Source of the DNA: Parachlamydiales bacterium
Lineage (GTDB): Bacteria; Chlamydiota; Chlamydiia; Chlamydiales; SM23-39
Length of the DNA: 64,000 nucleotides
Assembly (NCBI GenBank): GCA_019694475.1
Contig: JAIBBX010000002.1
Coordinates: 434,001-498,000, forward strand
Direction of reading: 5' to 3'
A model generated the notes under the pieces. It ran no database searches and was not told the origin of the DNA. It saw only the letters and a program-made list of their open reading frames with translations. The stretch's first letter is position 1, and the number at the start of each line of letters is the position of its first letter. Shown here piece by piece: positions 1 through 9,414 of this stretch. The position numbers and the translations under genes were made by a program.

Positions 1-11
1 ATTTTCGCCAT
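1..11 (-). CDS. groEL: GroEL chaperonin, first codons only (window edge)
   Basis: On the minus strand an ATG at 11-9 opens M-A-K and runs off the window. It starts one base after the groES stop codon (15-13). The ribosome binding site GGAGG (21-17) lies inside the last glycine codons of groES, five bases before the ATG, so the two genes are translationally coupled. The identity rests on the universal groES-groEL order and the typical MAK start; the rest of the gene is outside the window. Confidence 0.8.
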
Positions 12-12
12 A

Positions 13-306
13 TTAACCTCCCAAAACAGCTAGCACATCTTCTTCAGAAAGAATCAGATAATCAACATCATCTGCTTTGTATTCCGTTCCGGAATAGGAA
101 GAAAAGAGAATCTCATCGCCCACTTTCAGATCGAGAGGAACGCTCTTTCCTTTATCATCGATTTTGCCAGGCCCTACAGCAACAACAGTTCCTTGCCGTG
201 GTTTTTCTTGCGCTGTTTCTGGAAGGAGTATGCCTCCTTTCGTCGTTTTCGCTTCTTGTCTTTTCACTACAATGCGATTGCCAAGAGGTTTGATTTTCTT
301 TGTCAT
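13..306 (-). CDS. groES: GroES co-chaperonin (Hsp10)
   Basis: 97 residues, the normal length for Hsp10, which caps the GroEL folding chamber in the cytoplasm. The family core is visible: KPLGNRIVVKR at the N terminus, the mobile loop TKGGILLPETAQEKP (residues about 22-36), and the DEILFSSYSGTEYK strand near residues 64-77. Start ATG is at 306-304 with GGAG six bases upstream. groEL follows after one base. A sigma70-type promoter lies at 332-361. I looked for the CIRCE/HrcA operator usual for chlamydial groE operons (TTAGCACTC-N9-GAGTGCTAA) and did not find it within 300 bp upstream; only a weak 5-bp dyad (317-333) overlaps the promoter. Confidence 0.97.
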   Translation of the reverse strand: MTKKIKPLGNRIVVKRQEAKTTKGGILLPETAQEKPRQGTVVAVGPGKIDDKGKSVPLDLKVGDEILFSSYSGTEYKADDVDYLILSEEDVLAVLGG

Positions 307-331
307 GATTCACTCCATGATTTTTAGGATC

Positions 332-361
332 ATCATAAGCTCAAAACTTCGATTAAGTCAA
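332..361 (-). promoter_or_regulatory. groESL promoter, sigma70/66 type
   Basis: On the minus strand TTGACT (361-356) is followed after 18 bases by TATGAT (337-332), close to the housekeeping consensus, about 25 bases before the groES start codon. A short dyad ATGAT-N7-ATCAT (317-333) overlaps the -10 and likely start site and could be an operator, but it is weak. Confidence 0.6.
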
Positions 362-507
362 TATTTTAGCAATCGATTAGCCTGTTTGCCAAATTTATTC
401 GCAAACCTTCATTGACGAATAAATGGAGAATTTGCAAAGGTGCGACAAAAGAGATCGTGAGGAAATAAATGCTACAAGTTAGGAGAGCTTAGAGCGTTTC
501 AAATGTG

Positions 508-559
508 AAAAATCTCGAGGAGGACCATATTGCATCAATATGGCCGACGAGAGATTTTT
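508..559 (+). terminator. Two-part hairpin with T run (terminator-like)
   Basis: The inner stem CCATATTG/CAATATGG (525-532 with 536-543) has a 3-nt loop. The outer stem AAAAATCTC/GAGATTTTT (508-516 with 551-559) is perfect over 9 bp and ends in six T. The shape is that of an intrinsic terminator, yet no plus-strand gene lies upstream, so it may end a small RNA or act as a leader or operator structure for the efflux operon. Confidence 0.4.
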
Positions 560-581
560 TGCAGGTGAAATTCGCTATAAT
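555..581 (+). promoter_or_regulatory. Putative promoter of the RND efflux operon
   Basis: A perfect -10 hexamer TATAAT lies at 576-581, about 57 bases before the ATG at 639. The -35 region is only a T-rich stretch (555-560), so recognition would be weak or need an activator. The hairpin at 508-559 directly abuts it and could overlap a regulator site. Confidence 0.4.
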
Positions 582-638
582 GCCCTGATAAGTTGTAGCA
601 GTTATTTTCTTACGGTCTCAAAGAGGGTTTGGAAAGGA

Positions 639-1754
639 ATGCGGGTTCGGCTTGTTAAAATATTATTGATTTCGCTCATTTTTGTTTCTTGCAGCAAAAA
701 AGATGACATGTTGGGCGCTGTCGATGTTGAGACAACTATCATTGAAGCGAAAACCATTCCAATTCCATTCGAATTCGTAGGCGTTTGCCAAAGTTCCCAC
801 CTCGTCGAGATTCGTTCCAGAGTACAGGGCTATTTAGATAAAGTAGCTTATGTCGAGGGCTCTTTTGTGAAAGAAGGGGACGTCCTTTTTAAAATTGATC
901 CGAGGGAATTTGTCGCCCGCGTTAACGAAAGCAAGGCCAATTTAGAAAAGGAAAAGGCGATTCTTTGGTCAGCTCAAAAAGCAGTGGACCGTTACAAGCC
1001 TCTTTTCGAACAAAAAGCGGCAAGCCGCAAAGACCTGGATGATGCGACCGCCCAGCTTCTGGCCGAACAAGCCCAGGTGAGCTTTTATGAGGCCAAATTG
1101 CAGGAAGCTCAGTTGAATTTGGAATACACGACCATCACTTCCCCCATATCTGGACTCACAACGAATTCGAGATATCAAGAAGGGACTTTGATCACTCCGG
1201 GAGCCAATGATCTGCTCACTACTGTGTCTGTCATCGATCCGATTTGGGTCAACGTCAACATTTCCGACTACTATTTTCTCGAAAGCAAGCAAGAGATTGC
1301 TAGGGGAGAATTGATCGTTCCAGACAACTACAAATTCGATGTTTCGTTGACGCTGGCCGATGGGTCTAAATATCCTTTTACCGGTAAAGTCAACTTTGTT
1401 TCCCCAGTTTTGAATGAAAACACCGGCACTTTAAGCGCACGAGCGATTTTCCAAAACCCAGATTCTCTTCTAAAACCAGGGCAATTCGTTCGAACAAGAG
1501 TCACGGGAGCCATAAAACCGAATGCAATTTTAGTTCCCCAGAGCTCCGTTATCCAGGGAGAAACAAGTCACTATGTCTATGTTGTGAAGGGCAACACCGT
1601 TGAAAAACGGGATGTAGAGACAGGAGCATGGTACGAAAACGATTGGATCATCAAATCGGGTTTGAAACCGGGAGATGAGGTGATTAGCCAAGGGATTAAC
1701 AAAGTGAATGAAGGGACGAAAGTCAATGTGACCAATCGTCCGAAGAAGAAATAA
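639..1754 (+). CDS. RND efflux periplasmic adaptor (AcrA/MexA type) lipoprotein
   Basis: 371 residues from ATG 639. It is the membrane fusion protein that links an inner membrane RND pump to an outer membrane channel. A lipoprotein signal is visible (MRVRLVKILLISLIFVSC, lipid cysteine 18), which argues for this start rather than in-frame starts back to 540. Features in order: biotinyl-lipoyl half-motif (EIRSRVQGYLDKVAYVEG, about 60-80), alpha hairpin of paired helices (about 100-165), second lipoyl half (NLEYTTITSPISGL), beta-barrel, and membrane-proximal domain (ILVPQSSVIQGE). The stop overlaps the pump start (TAATG), so the three efflux genes form an operon. The substrate cannot be told from sequence. 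Confidence 0.93.
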   Translation: MRVRLVKILLISLIFVSCSKKDDMLGAVDVETTIIEAKTIPIPFEFVGVCQSSHLVEIRSRVQGYLDKVAYVEGSFVKEGDVLFKIDPREFVARVNESKANLEKEKAILWSAQKAVDRYKPLFEQKAASRKDLDDATAQLLAEQAQVSFYEAKLQEAQLNLEYTTITSPISGLTTNSRYQEGTLITPGANDLLTTVSVIDPIWVNVNISDYYFLESKQEIARGELIVPDNYKFDVSLTLADGSKYPFTGKVNFVSPVLNENTGTLSARAIFQNPDSLLKPGQFVRTRVTGAIKPNAILVPQSSVIQGETSHYVYVVKGNTVEKRDVETGAWYENDWIIKSGLKPGDEVISQGINKVNEGTKVNVTNRPKKK

Positions 1755-4700
1755 TGTCAAAATTTTTTCTGAACAGGCCAGTTTTTTCAATTGTTATCTC
1801 AATCATCATCGTTCTTCTCGGAATTGTCTCATTAAAGCAGCTCGCTGTTGAACAATTTCCTACCTTGAGTCCTGTCCAAGTTCTAGTAGCTACAAAATTC
1901 CCCGGAGCATCTGCAGAAACAATGGCCGACTGCGTGGCTGCGCCGCTTGAACAGGCGATCAATGGGATCCAGGACATGATCTACATGTACTCCCAAAGCG
2001 TGGCGCCCGGCATACTCAATCTAATTGTCTCTTTTGAAATTGGCACAGATCCCAATACAGCCCTTACTAACACCCAAAATGCGGTCAATTTAGCACTTTC
2101 CAGCTTGCCAATGGAAGTCCAAAAACAGGGAGTCGTGGTCGCCAATCAATATCCAAGCATTCTCCTTTTTATTTCCTTGGAGTCTAAAAACAATGCCTAC
2201 AACAATATTTTCCTCTCGAATTACGCGAGCACAAATATTGCCGACCAGCTCAATAGGCTATATGGCGTAAGCCAAGCTCAAGTTCTGAATGCTCGTGATT
2301 ATTCCATGCGGATCTGGCTCAAACCCGACAGGTTAGCGCAGCTCGATCTGACGCCAGCCGATGTCATAGCAGCAATCCAAGAACAAAATGGAATCCGTTC
2401 TATCGGCCTAATTGGAGGCGAGCCAGTAGTTGCTCCAAATCAACTCACATTGCCTGTCAATGCAAAAGGACGGCTCAAAGATCCTCAAGAATTCGAAGAG
2501 ATCGTCATAAGAGCCGAAAAAGATGGCGCGATGGTTTTGCTCAAGGATGTCTGCCGAGTTGAATTGGGCGCTCAAAATTATGACCTGATTGGAAATTTAA
2601 ATGGAAAAACGGGAGCCTTCATTGGAATTTATCAAGATGTGGGTACCAATGCGATTGAAGTGTCAAAAGGGATCCGAGCAAAAATGGATGAACTCTCTCA
2701 GTTTTTCCCAGAAGGCGTGACTTACACAATTCCCTACGACACAACAAATTATATCCGCATTTCCATTCACGAGGTGGAAAAAACCCTCATCGAAGCGGCC
2801 ATTCTCGTATCGATTGTTATTCTCGTATTCCTCCACAGTTTCCGCGTCTCTTTAGTGCCCATCGTTGCGATGATCGTTTCAATTGTGGGAACTTTTAGCG
2901 GAATGTATATGCTTGGGTTCTCGATCAATACGCTGACGCTGTTTGGACTCGTGTTAGCGGTTGGAATTGTGGTGGACGACGCGATCATTGTGGTCGAAAA
3001 TATTGAACGGCACATGCGCGAAGACCAGCTTCCTGCCAAAGAGGCTGCCATGAAAGCGATGAAGGAAGTCACTGGTCCTGTTATCGCTACTGCAATCGTC
3101 CTTGGTTCGGTGTTCATCCCTGTTTCATTTTTAGGTGGAATCCCCGGTCAATTCTATAAGCAGTTTGCCATCACTATTTCATTTTCGGTCTTTTTATCTG
3201 GATTCATTGCATTGACTTTGAGCCCAGTCCTCGCTGTATTGCTCCTCCAAAAACCGATTAAGCAGAGAAAAATTGGAGAATGGTTCAATGTCCATTTCCA
3301 AAAACTGACGAACGGGTATTTAAAAGGGGCTAAATGGGTGTTGGAAAACCCTCTCTTCTCCACTCTTTTTTGTCTACTCATGCTCGTCTGCATTTGGGGC
3401 CTTGCCCGTGTTGTCCCAATCGGATTCGTCCCTGCAGAGGATCAGGGTTTAATTTTGGTCACATCTGAACTGCCTGATGGCGCCAGCATTTCAAGAGTCG
3501 ATCAAGTTTCCAACCAAGTTGAACAGCTTGTCATGAACAATCCTGATGTCTCGGATATCCTGTCTTTTTCAGGCTATAGCATCCTTGAGTCGATCCCAAG
3601 AACGTCCAACGGAGCCTATTTCCTTAACTTAAAAAATTGGGATCAAAGAAAGCACAAAGCGCCTCAAATCATCGACACTCTCAATGAAAAGTTAAGCAAG
3701 ATACCTGAAGCGAACATAGTCGCTTTTAATCCGCCTGATATCCCTGGCATCGGCGTAGTAGGCGGATTCGACTTCTGGATTGTAAATGAAAGAGATATCA
3801 GCTATTCGCAATTGAACGCGATTGTCGATAAGATCATTGCAAAAGCGGAAAAAAACCCGATGTTCTACAAGCTCCTTACTTCAATCAAAGCCAATAGCAT
3901 GGAGCTTTTCATCACACTCGATTTAGCAAAAGCGCGATCTTACGGCGTGAAAGTGGATCAAATTTATCAAACTCTGCAAGCCCTTTTGGGCTCAATCTAC
4001 GTCAATCAGTTCAATAAATTCGGACACGTATATCAAGTTGTGGCTCAAGCAGAGCCTGCTGCGCGGCGTACTATTGAAGACATTGGCGATGTGTACGTGA
4101 AATCAAGCCATAATGAAATGATTCCTCTCAAATCCTTGATCATTCCAAAATTTTCAAAAGCTCCTACTCTTGTTCAACGTTTTAACAACACTCCTGCGGC
4201 TCTCATTTCGGTCATCCCTGCGATCCCCGATTCGGAAAAGATCATGGCCACTATGGAAGAGATCGCTAGAGAGTTTATCGTCCCTGGAGTCACTTATTCG
4301 TGGGGCGGGCTGGCCTTTGAAGAAAAAAAGAGCGGCGGAGTGCACAATATCGCTTTCTTGGCATCGCTCATTCTAGTTTTTCTCGTTCTCTCAGCTCTTT
4401 ATGAACGATGGTCGCTCCCTATCGCGATTCTCATGACCATCCCATTCGGAGTATTTGGAGCCTTTTTGGCTGTCTGGATCTCCCACGGCGTTGCGAACAT
4501 CTATTTCCAGATCGGAATCATCGCCCTCATCGGCTTGAGCGCAAAGAATGCTATTTTGATCGTCGAATTTGCGAAAGAAGAAAGAAAGGCGGGCAAAGAT
4601 ATCCAAGAATCTGCGCTCGAAGCGGCGCGCCTCAGATTTCGCGCAATCATGATGACCTCCCTCACGATGATTATGGGAGCTTTGCCTCTTGTGATCACAT

Positions 4701-4840
4701 CGGGTGCGGGAGCAATGAGCCGAAAATCGGTAGGCACAGGGATCATAGGTGGCGTAGCGATGGCTACGTTCCTAGCGGTCTTTTTCGTTCCTCTCTTTTA
4801 CAAAGCAATGGAAAGGCTATCTGAAAGAAGGAAGGGTTAA
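1754..4840 (+). CDS. RND multidrug efflux transporter, HAE1 (AcrB/MexB) family
   Basis: 1028 residues, the usual length of a hydrophobe/amphiphile RND pump of the inner membrane driven by protons. Seen: first transmembrane helix and FFLNRPVFSIV start; GIVVDDAIIVVENIERHM in TM4 with the proton-relay Asp pair at residues 408-409; GLSAKNAILIVEFA in TM10 carrying the relay Lys; two large periplasmic loops (about 35-330 and 560-860). It is translationally coupled to the adaptor before it and the channel after it by 1-nt overlaps. It probably exports amphiphilic toxins, drugs or host lipids. Confidence 0.96.
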   Translation: MSKFFLNRPVFSIVISIIIVLLGIVSLKQLAVEQFPTLSPVQVLVATKFPGASAETMADCVAAPLEQAINGIQDMIYMYSQSVAPGILNLIVSFEIGTDPNTALTNTQNAVNLALSSLPMEVQKQGVVVANQYPSILLFISLESKNNAYNNIFLSNYASTNIADQLNRLYGVSQAQVLNARDYSMRIWLKPDRLAQLDLTPADVIAAIQEQNGIRSIGLIGGEPVVAPNQLTLPVNAKGRLKDPQEFEEIVIRAEKDGAMVLLKDVCRVELGAQNYDLIGNLNGKTGAFIGIYQDVGTNAIEVSKGIRAKMDELSQFFPEGVTYTIPYDTTNYIRISIHEVEKTLIEAAILVSIVILVFLHSFRVSLVPIVAMIVSIVGTFSGMYMLGFSINTLTLFGLVLAVGIVVDDAIIVVENIERHMREDQLPAKEAAMKAMKEVTGPVIATAIVLGSVFIPVSFLGGIPGQFYKQFAITISFSVFLSGFIALTLSPVLAVLLLQKPIKQRKIGEWFNVHFQKLTNGYLKGAKWVLENPLFSTLFCLLMLVCIWGLARVVPIGFVPAEDQGLILVTSELPDGASISRVDQVSNQVEQLVMNNPDVSDILSFSGYSILESIPRTSNGAYFLNLKNWDQRKHKAPQIIDTLNEKLSKIPEANIVAFNPPDIPGIGVVGGFDFWIVNERDISYSQLNAIVDKIIAKAEKNPMFYKLLTSIKANSMELFITLDLAKARSYGVKVDQIYQTLQALLGSIYVNQFNKFGHVYQVVAQAEPAARRTIEDIGDVYVKSSHNEMIPLKSLIIPKFSKAPTLVQRFNNTPAALISVIPAIPDSEKIMATMEEIAREFIVPGVTYSWGGLAFEEKKSGGVHNIAFLASLILVFLVLSALYERWSLPIAILMTIPFGVFGAFLAVWISHGVANIYFQIGIIALIGLSAKNAILIVEFAKEERKAGKDIQESALEAARLRFRAIMMTSLTMIMGALPLVITSGAGAMSRKSVGTGIIGGVAMATFLAVFFVPLFYKAMERLSERRKG

Positions 4841-6282
4841 TGCGCATTTTTGTCTTCCTTCTTCTCCTTTTAACCGCCTGCAATTTCAAACCCAAATATG
4901 AACGTCCCTATTTGGAAATGGGAGATGTTTACCGGTTTCAAATCAACAATCCAGGCGAATATGTGAACATGGCTTGGTGGAAGCAGTTTGAAGATCCAAC
5001 CCTCAATTACCTCATTTCTGTGGCTTTGGAAAATAATAAAGATCTGCAAGTTGCAACAGCGAGAGTCCTTGAATTTTATGCGCAGTATAAAGTCGTTTTC
5101 TCTCAATTTTACCCTGAAATCAGTGCGGGCGGGAACGTAGATCGGATTAAACTCTCCAATGACATCGATTTCCAGCCGCCAGTTCCTGGGGTGCCGAGAA
5201 TCAATTATCTTTATTCGCTCTTCTTGAAATTCTCTTACGAGCTTGATTTCTGGGGAAGCATCCGCAACCAAACTGAAGCCGCCAAATCGCAATACCTGTC
5301 TCAAGTCTATGCAAGACAAAACGTAATTCTTTCTCTCGTAACTTCTGTTGCAACTGCCTATATTCTCCTTAAGCAGTACTGGGACCAGCTTGAAATCTCA
5401 AAACTCACCTACGAATCGAGGAAAAAATCTTGGGATATTGCGAATTTGCGCTTTGATGCCGGCCTTGTGTCGGAATTGGAAGTGAAACAGGCCGAGTCGG
5501 AAACGCTCGGCGCAGAGACGCAGATTAAAAACTTCGAGGTGTTGATCGCAAAGCAAGAAGATCTGATCAGCGTATTGCTCGGACAAGCGCCGGGGCCCAT
5601 TCGAGAAGGGCTGCGCCTTAGTGAAATGAACTTGCCGCCTTGCGTTCCAACAGGGCTTCCTTGCGATCTTCTAGAAAATAGGCCCGACATCAAACAGGCT
5701 GAAGAGCAAATCCTCGCAGCAAATGCTGATGTAGGCGTTGCAAGAGCGGCTTTTTTCCCGACCTTTACTCTAGATGGAGATCTCGGCCAAAAAAGCACCG
5801 CAACGAACAACTTTTTTAATAATTCTGCCAATTTTTTTGATTTCGTCGTGCAAGCTTTCCAGCCGCTTTTCACTGGTTGGAGACTCACTAACCAATTGAA
5901 CGAAGCTGAAGCTGTTTTGCTAGAAACTCTCTACTCTTATCAGCAGACTATCTTAACGGCGCTCCAAGAAGTGGATGACGCGCTCATTGCTCATAAAAAA
6001 GCGAAAGAAAAATATCAGATCCAGACACAGAGGGTAGGCGCTTTGAAAGATTATCTAAATTTGGCCAACTTGCGCTACTTCAACGGACAAAACGATTACT
6101 TAACCGTTTTAGATGCAGAGAAAACTCTCTTTGCCACTCAGCTCGAAGCTTCTACAACGGAAGCAGATCTTTATCTTACCATCATTTCTCTCTACAAAGC
6201 CCTGGGCCAAGGATGGGATGTAGAAGAGCCGGAAATAGAGACAGATGAATCAGAACCTGTTGTTGTTGAAAATAAATTTTAA
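4840..6282 (+). CDS. Outer membrane efflux channel, NodT/TolC family lipoprotein
   Basis: 480 residues. The N terminus MRIFVFLLLLLTAC is a lipoprotein signal with lipid cysteine 14, as in OprM-type channels. Two repeats of the outer membrane efflux fold are visible: WWKQFEDPTLNYLISVALENN near residue 50, then the second half around LLENRPDIKQAEEQILAANADVG (about 280) with FFPTFTLDGDLG following. It completes the tripartite pump with the preceding two genes (TAATG overlap). Only 18 bp separate it from the TpsA gene, so the efflux and secretion genes may share one transcript. Confidence 0.94.
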   Translation: MRIFVFLLLLLTACNFKPKYERPYLEMGDVYRFQINNPGEYVNMAWWKQFEDPTLNYLISVALENNKDLQVATARVLEFYAQYKVVFSQFYPEISAGGNVDRIKLSNDIDFQPPVPGVPRINYLYSLFLKFSYELDFWGSIRNQTEAAKSQYLSQVYARQNVILSLVTSVATAYILLKQYWDQLEISKLTYESRKKSWDIANLRFDAGLVSELEVKQAESETLGAETQIKNFEVLIAKQEDLISVLLGQAPGPIREGLRLSEMNLPPCVPTGLPCDLLENRPDIKQAEEQILAANADVGVARAAFFPTFTLDGDLGQKSTATNNFFNNSANFFDFVVQAFQPLFTGWRLTNQLNEAEAVLLETLYSYQQTILTALQEVDDALIAHKKAKEKYQIQTQRVGALKDYLNLANLRYFNGQNDYLTVLDAEKTLFATQLEASTTEADLYLTIISLYKALGQGWDVEEPEIETDESEPVVVENKF

Positions 6283-6300
6283 AAAAAGCATGGTAATCCT

Positions 6301-9300
6301 ATGAAATGGTTCGCTCCTTTTCTTTTAATGACAATTTATCTGCAAGCTAATCCAACAGGACCTGCCGTGATGGGCGGAGAAGCGAATATTTCTGAAACCA
6401 AAGGGATGCTTGAGATCGCAACGGGCGATCGGGCCGTGATTCACTGGGATTCGTTCTCCATTCAAGCGGGAGAAACGACTAGGTTCATTCAGCCAGCAAT
6501 TGATTCAGCTGTTCTCAATAAAGTGATCGGATCGGAAATCAGCCAGCTCAACGGACTGCTTCAAGCCAACGGCCAAGTTTATTTGGTCAATCCAAACGGC
6601 GTATTGATTGGCCCTGAGGGCCGCATTGATACAGCTGCCTTTATGGCCACTGCGCTCGACATCAAAAGCGGCGAATTTTTGAATGGAGAAGCGCTCGCCC
6701 TGCAAGGAGATTCCCTTGGGAAAATCATCAACCTTGGAACAATCGAAACAAAAACAGGCCCTGTAGCCTTGATTGGACACCGCATTGAAAATGCAGGCGA
6801 AATTCATGGCGGGACTGTTTCTCTCATTGCTAGCCACTCCGTAATATTTGATGCTACCGGGGATAGTGTTCTTTTCATTCAGCCTGATTTGAAGTCGGAT
6901 GGAATTGAGCTCAGCGGCAAATTAGAAGCTTTAAAAGTCGTGCTTCAAGCTGATACGCCGCCATCGACGTTAGCGATCGGTCTTGGCGGACTTATCGATG
7001 CGACAACAATTGAAAATGTAGGTGGAGAAATCTATCTAACTGCCTCGAGCGGAGACATTGCGATTCTTGGCGAATTAACAGCAGACAAAAAGATCATTGT
7101 ACATGCTGAAGAAGGAACAACTGAATTGTACGGCGCTCTTGAATGTCCATCGGGAGAAATAAGGCTTTTAGGCAAGTCGGTTCATTTGATGGAAAATGCA
7201 ACCGTTGACGTTTCTGGGGACTTCCAAGGCGGGACTGTTTTGGTTGGCGGCGATTACCGGGGGAAAAACTCTGAAATCCCAAATGCTGAAAGAGTCCTTT
7301 GCCATCCCGATGCAGAAATCCATGCGGACGCCAAGATCCAAGGCGATGGCGGCAAGGTCATTTTCTGGGGCGATCAGGCCATGCTTTTTTTTGGCAAAGT
7401 GAATGCCCGCGGAGGAGCTGAGGGAGGCAATGGAGGATTTGTCGAAGTTTCCAGCCCGGGCCAATATTCCTATCACGGGCTTACAAACACCCTCGCGCCA
7501 AAAGGGAAAACGGGAACGCTTCTTTTAGATCCGACTACTTTGACCATATCGACAGCCGCGACGACAGCAACATTTGCTGCTATGACCTATTCTGGAACCG
7601 CGGCAAATGATGTAATCAACAACACAGAACTCGAAAATAATCTTGCCTTGAGCAATATCACCATCGACGCTACAGCAGGCGGCGGCGGCGGCGCGGGACA
7701 TATCATTTTCAATGCCCCAGTTTCCTGGAGCCAGAACCTCTTAACGCTGACAGCTCAATTAGATCTACAGCTTAATTCAACATGGAACATCAGCGGCACA
7801 GGCAGCGTAAGCATGACCGTTCCTCAGGATCTTCGCTTAAACAGCGGGTCGATTATCAACTATTCTTCTTCAAGCCCTCTAATTGACTTAAATGGATCGA
7901 ATCTTGTCGCAGACGGCCATCAATTTAGCTGTACTTCTCCAAATATTCTCGTTCGATTTAGAGGAATTAGCGAAAACTGCATCATCAATAATTCAACCAT
8001 CACCAATACTGGGTCTGGCACTGTTTTGGATTTTAGGGTAGGCGGAGGCCTTTCAAATCTACAGATGGATAATTCTGTTGTTTCGACAACAGGAGCCGTC
8101 ACTATCTACGTGAGCGCTGGATTTTCAAATTTAATCACAGTAACGGATAGCATCATCAATGCTGCGGACACTATCAATGCTACAATAGAAGCTACCGGAG
8201 CTATTGTCATTGGAACATCTGCTTTTGCTGCCTCTGGGAGCGGAGGCATCAATTTCAATGCGCCCGTTGGCGCTTCCGACATCCAAATCAGCGGTTCCGA
8301 TATCTCTACCTCGGGAAGCGGGTCGATCTTTTTCAATGCATCCGGAGTGTTGGGGGAAGTATATATTATCAATTCATCTGTGGTGTCGACGACTGGCACC
8401 GGATCCATTGGATTCGATGTTTCAGGCCCGCTAGGACAAATGCATTTTAATAATTGCACATTCACTAGCAATATGCCTATGACAGCGGCTCCAAATACCT
8501 TTCTAAATCTTCTTGGCAACATCAATATAAATATCCCTCAACCAGTGACGCTGACAAGCCTTACTCAAACGCCTTTAGTTCGGGGTGGGTCCGCTACCAT
8601 CAACACAACAACCTCGCTTCTCTCTTTTCCAGTAGGAATCAATTCAACTCCATTGACGACTGCACGAGATCTTACAATCAATGCTGTTTATGGAACCGTA
8701 TCATTCGGTGCGAATTCGACCTTAACGGCTCTCAATGTCACGGCTGGAGCTAATATCGATATTCAGTCCACGCTCGATGTACAGCTTACAAACCTGTATC
8801 TCAATGCTGGAGGCAATATCAATCTTGCCAATGGGAGCGTTGTACAAGGCGTTGGCGCTGTCACTCTCATAGCTGGGAATCACATTATAGGATCGGGAAG
8901 CGGGCTTATTCAAACAATCAATGCGAATGATTTGTACTTAGTGACCGATAACCGCGCACCCACGACTCCCGATGTAAGAACCGGCGTCTTCCAACTGAGC
9001 GGATATACGCTGCAAACCAATAGCGGCCTTGGTGGAAATAACATTGTCTTCCTCTATACATCATTGCCGACCCTCTATATTTCCAGTCCCATTTCAGGAG
9101 CTCTTCCTTCTACGATCAATGGGCTGCCGCATAGTTTCGGCTTTTTTTCCGGAACAACATACAATAAGGGTGTGAACGAATTCCTCTATACTTACTTTCC
9201 GAATTTGCCAGTCGATCCCCCCTCTTTTGAGCTTATTTTTAAAACAACGGGTATATCTCCTGTCGCGGTGACAACCATTGAAGTAGCTGTGACTGAGCCG

Positions 9301-9414
9301 GTATCCAACCCGCCCCAAATCACTCAAATCATTGAAGGAAACTTAAGCTCTCCATCGACACCCGATCCAAAAACACCATGTAGAACCCCCCCCGTATCTG
9401 TGCAGGCGCTTTGA
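6301..9414 (+). CDS. TpsA1: filamentous-haemagglutinin-type exoprotein
   Basis: 1037 residues. A Sec signal (MKWFAPFLLMTIYLQA) is followed by the TPS secretion domain (about 17-230) with the diagnostic NPNGVLIG at 97-104. Beyond it lie Gly/Ser/Asn/Thr-rich repeats expected to form a right-handed beta-helix, then a more hydrophobic end (about 880-975) that resembles the end of TpsA2 in this window. It should be exported by TpsB1 encoded directly downstream (TGATG overlap) and act at the surface or be released. It is short for the family and I see no VENN motif or toxin-like C terminus, so contact-dependent inhibition is unlikely. No good ribosome binding site precedes the ATG. Confidence 0.9.
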   Translation: MKWFAPFLLMTIYLQANPTGPAVMGGEANISETKGMLEIATGDRAVIHWDSFSIQAGETTRFIQPAIDSAVLNKVIGSEISQLNGLLQANGQVYLVNPNGVLIGPEGRIDTAAFMATALDIKSGEFLNGEALALQGDSLGKIINLGTIETKTGPVALIGHRIENAGEIHGGTVSLIASHSVIFDATGDSVLFIQPDLKSDGIELSGKLEALKVVLQADTPPSTLAIGLGGLIDATTIENVGGEIYLTASSGDIAILGELTADKKIIVHAEEGTTELYGALECPSGEIRLLGKSVHLMENATVDVSGDFQGGTVLVGGDYRGKNSEIPNAERVLCHPDAEIHADAKIQGDGGKVIFWGDQAMLFFGKVNARGGAEGGNGGFVEVSSPGQYSYHGLTNTLAPKGKTGTLLLDPTTLTISTAATTATFAAMTYSGTAANDVINNTELENNLALSNITIDATAGGGGGAGHIIFNAPVSWSQNLLTLTAQLDLQLNSTWNISGTGSVSMTVPQDLRLNSGSIINYSSSSPLIDLNGSNLVADGHQFSCTSPNILVRFRGISENCIINNSTITNTGSGTVLDFRVGGGLSNLQMDNSVVSTTGAVTIYVSAGFSNLITVTDSIINAADTINATIEATGAIVIGTSAFAASGSGGINFNAPVGASDIQISGSDISTSGSGSIFFNASGVLGEVYIINSSVVSTTGTGSIGFDVSGPLGQMHFNNCTFTSNMPMTAAPNTFLNLLGNININIPQPVTLTSLTQTPLVRGGSATINTTTSLLSFPVGINSTPLTTARDLTINAVYGTVSFGANSTLTALNVTAGANIDIQSTLDVQLTNLYLNAGGNINLANGSVVQGVGAVTLIAGNHIIGSGSGLIQTINANDLYLVTDNRAPTTPDVRTGVFQLSGYTLQTNSGLGGNNIVFLYTSLPTLYISSPISGALPSTINGLPHSFGFFSGTTYNKGVNEFLYTYFPNLPVDPPSFELIFKTTGISPVAVTTIEVAVTEPVSNPPQITQIIEGNLSSPSTPDPKTPCRTPPVSVQAL

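Larger units (their letters stand above)
307..638. other. Intergenic region between groES and the efflux operon
   Basis: 332 bp without a convincing gene, between divergent transcription units. It holds the groES promoter (332-361), an inverted repeat TTTATTCG/CGAATAAA with a 14-nt loop (394-423), a two-part hairpin ending in a T run (508-559), and a TATAAT box (576-581) for the efflux operon. An open frame can be read leftwards from 639 to 540, but it would place the hairpin and promoter inside the coding sequence, so I treat it as non-coding. Confidence 0.6.

Noticed and set aside
307-480. CIRCE operator before groES
   Set aside because: The closest matches (TTAGCAATCGATTAGC near 366) are direct rather than inverted repeats and lack the TTAGCACTC half-sites.
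540-638. Longer N terminus of the efflux adaptor
   Set aside because: It would bury the TATAAT box and hairpin in coding sequence and move the lipoprotein signal away from the N terminus.
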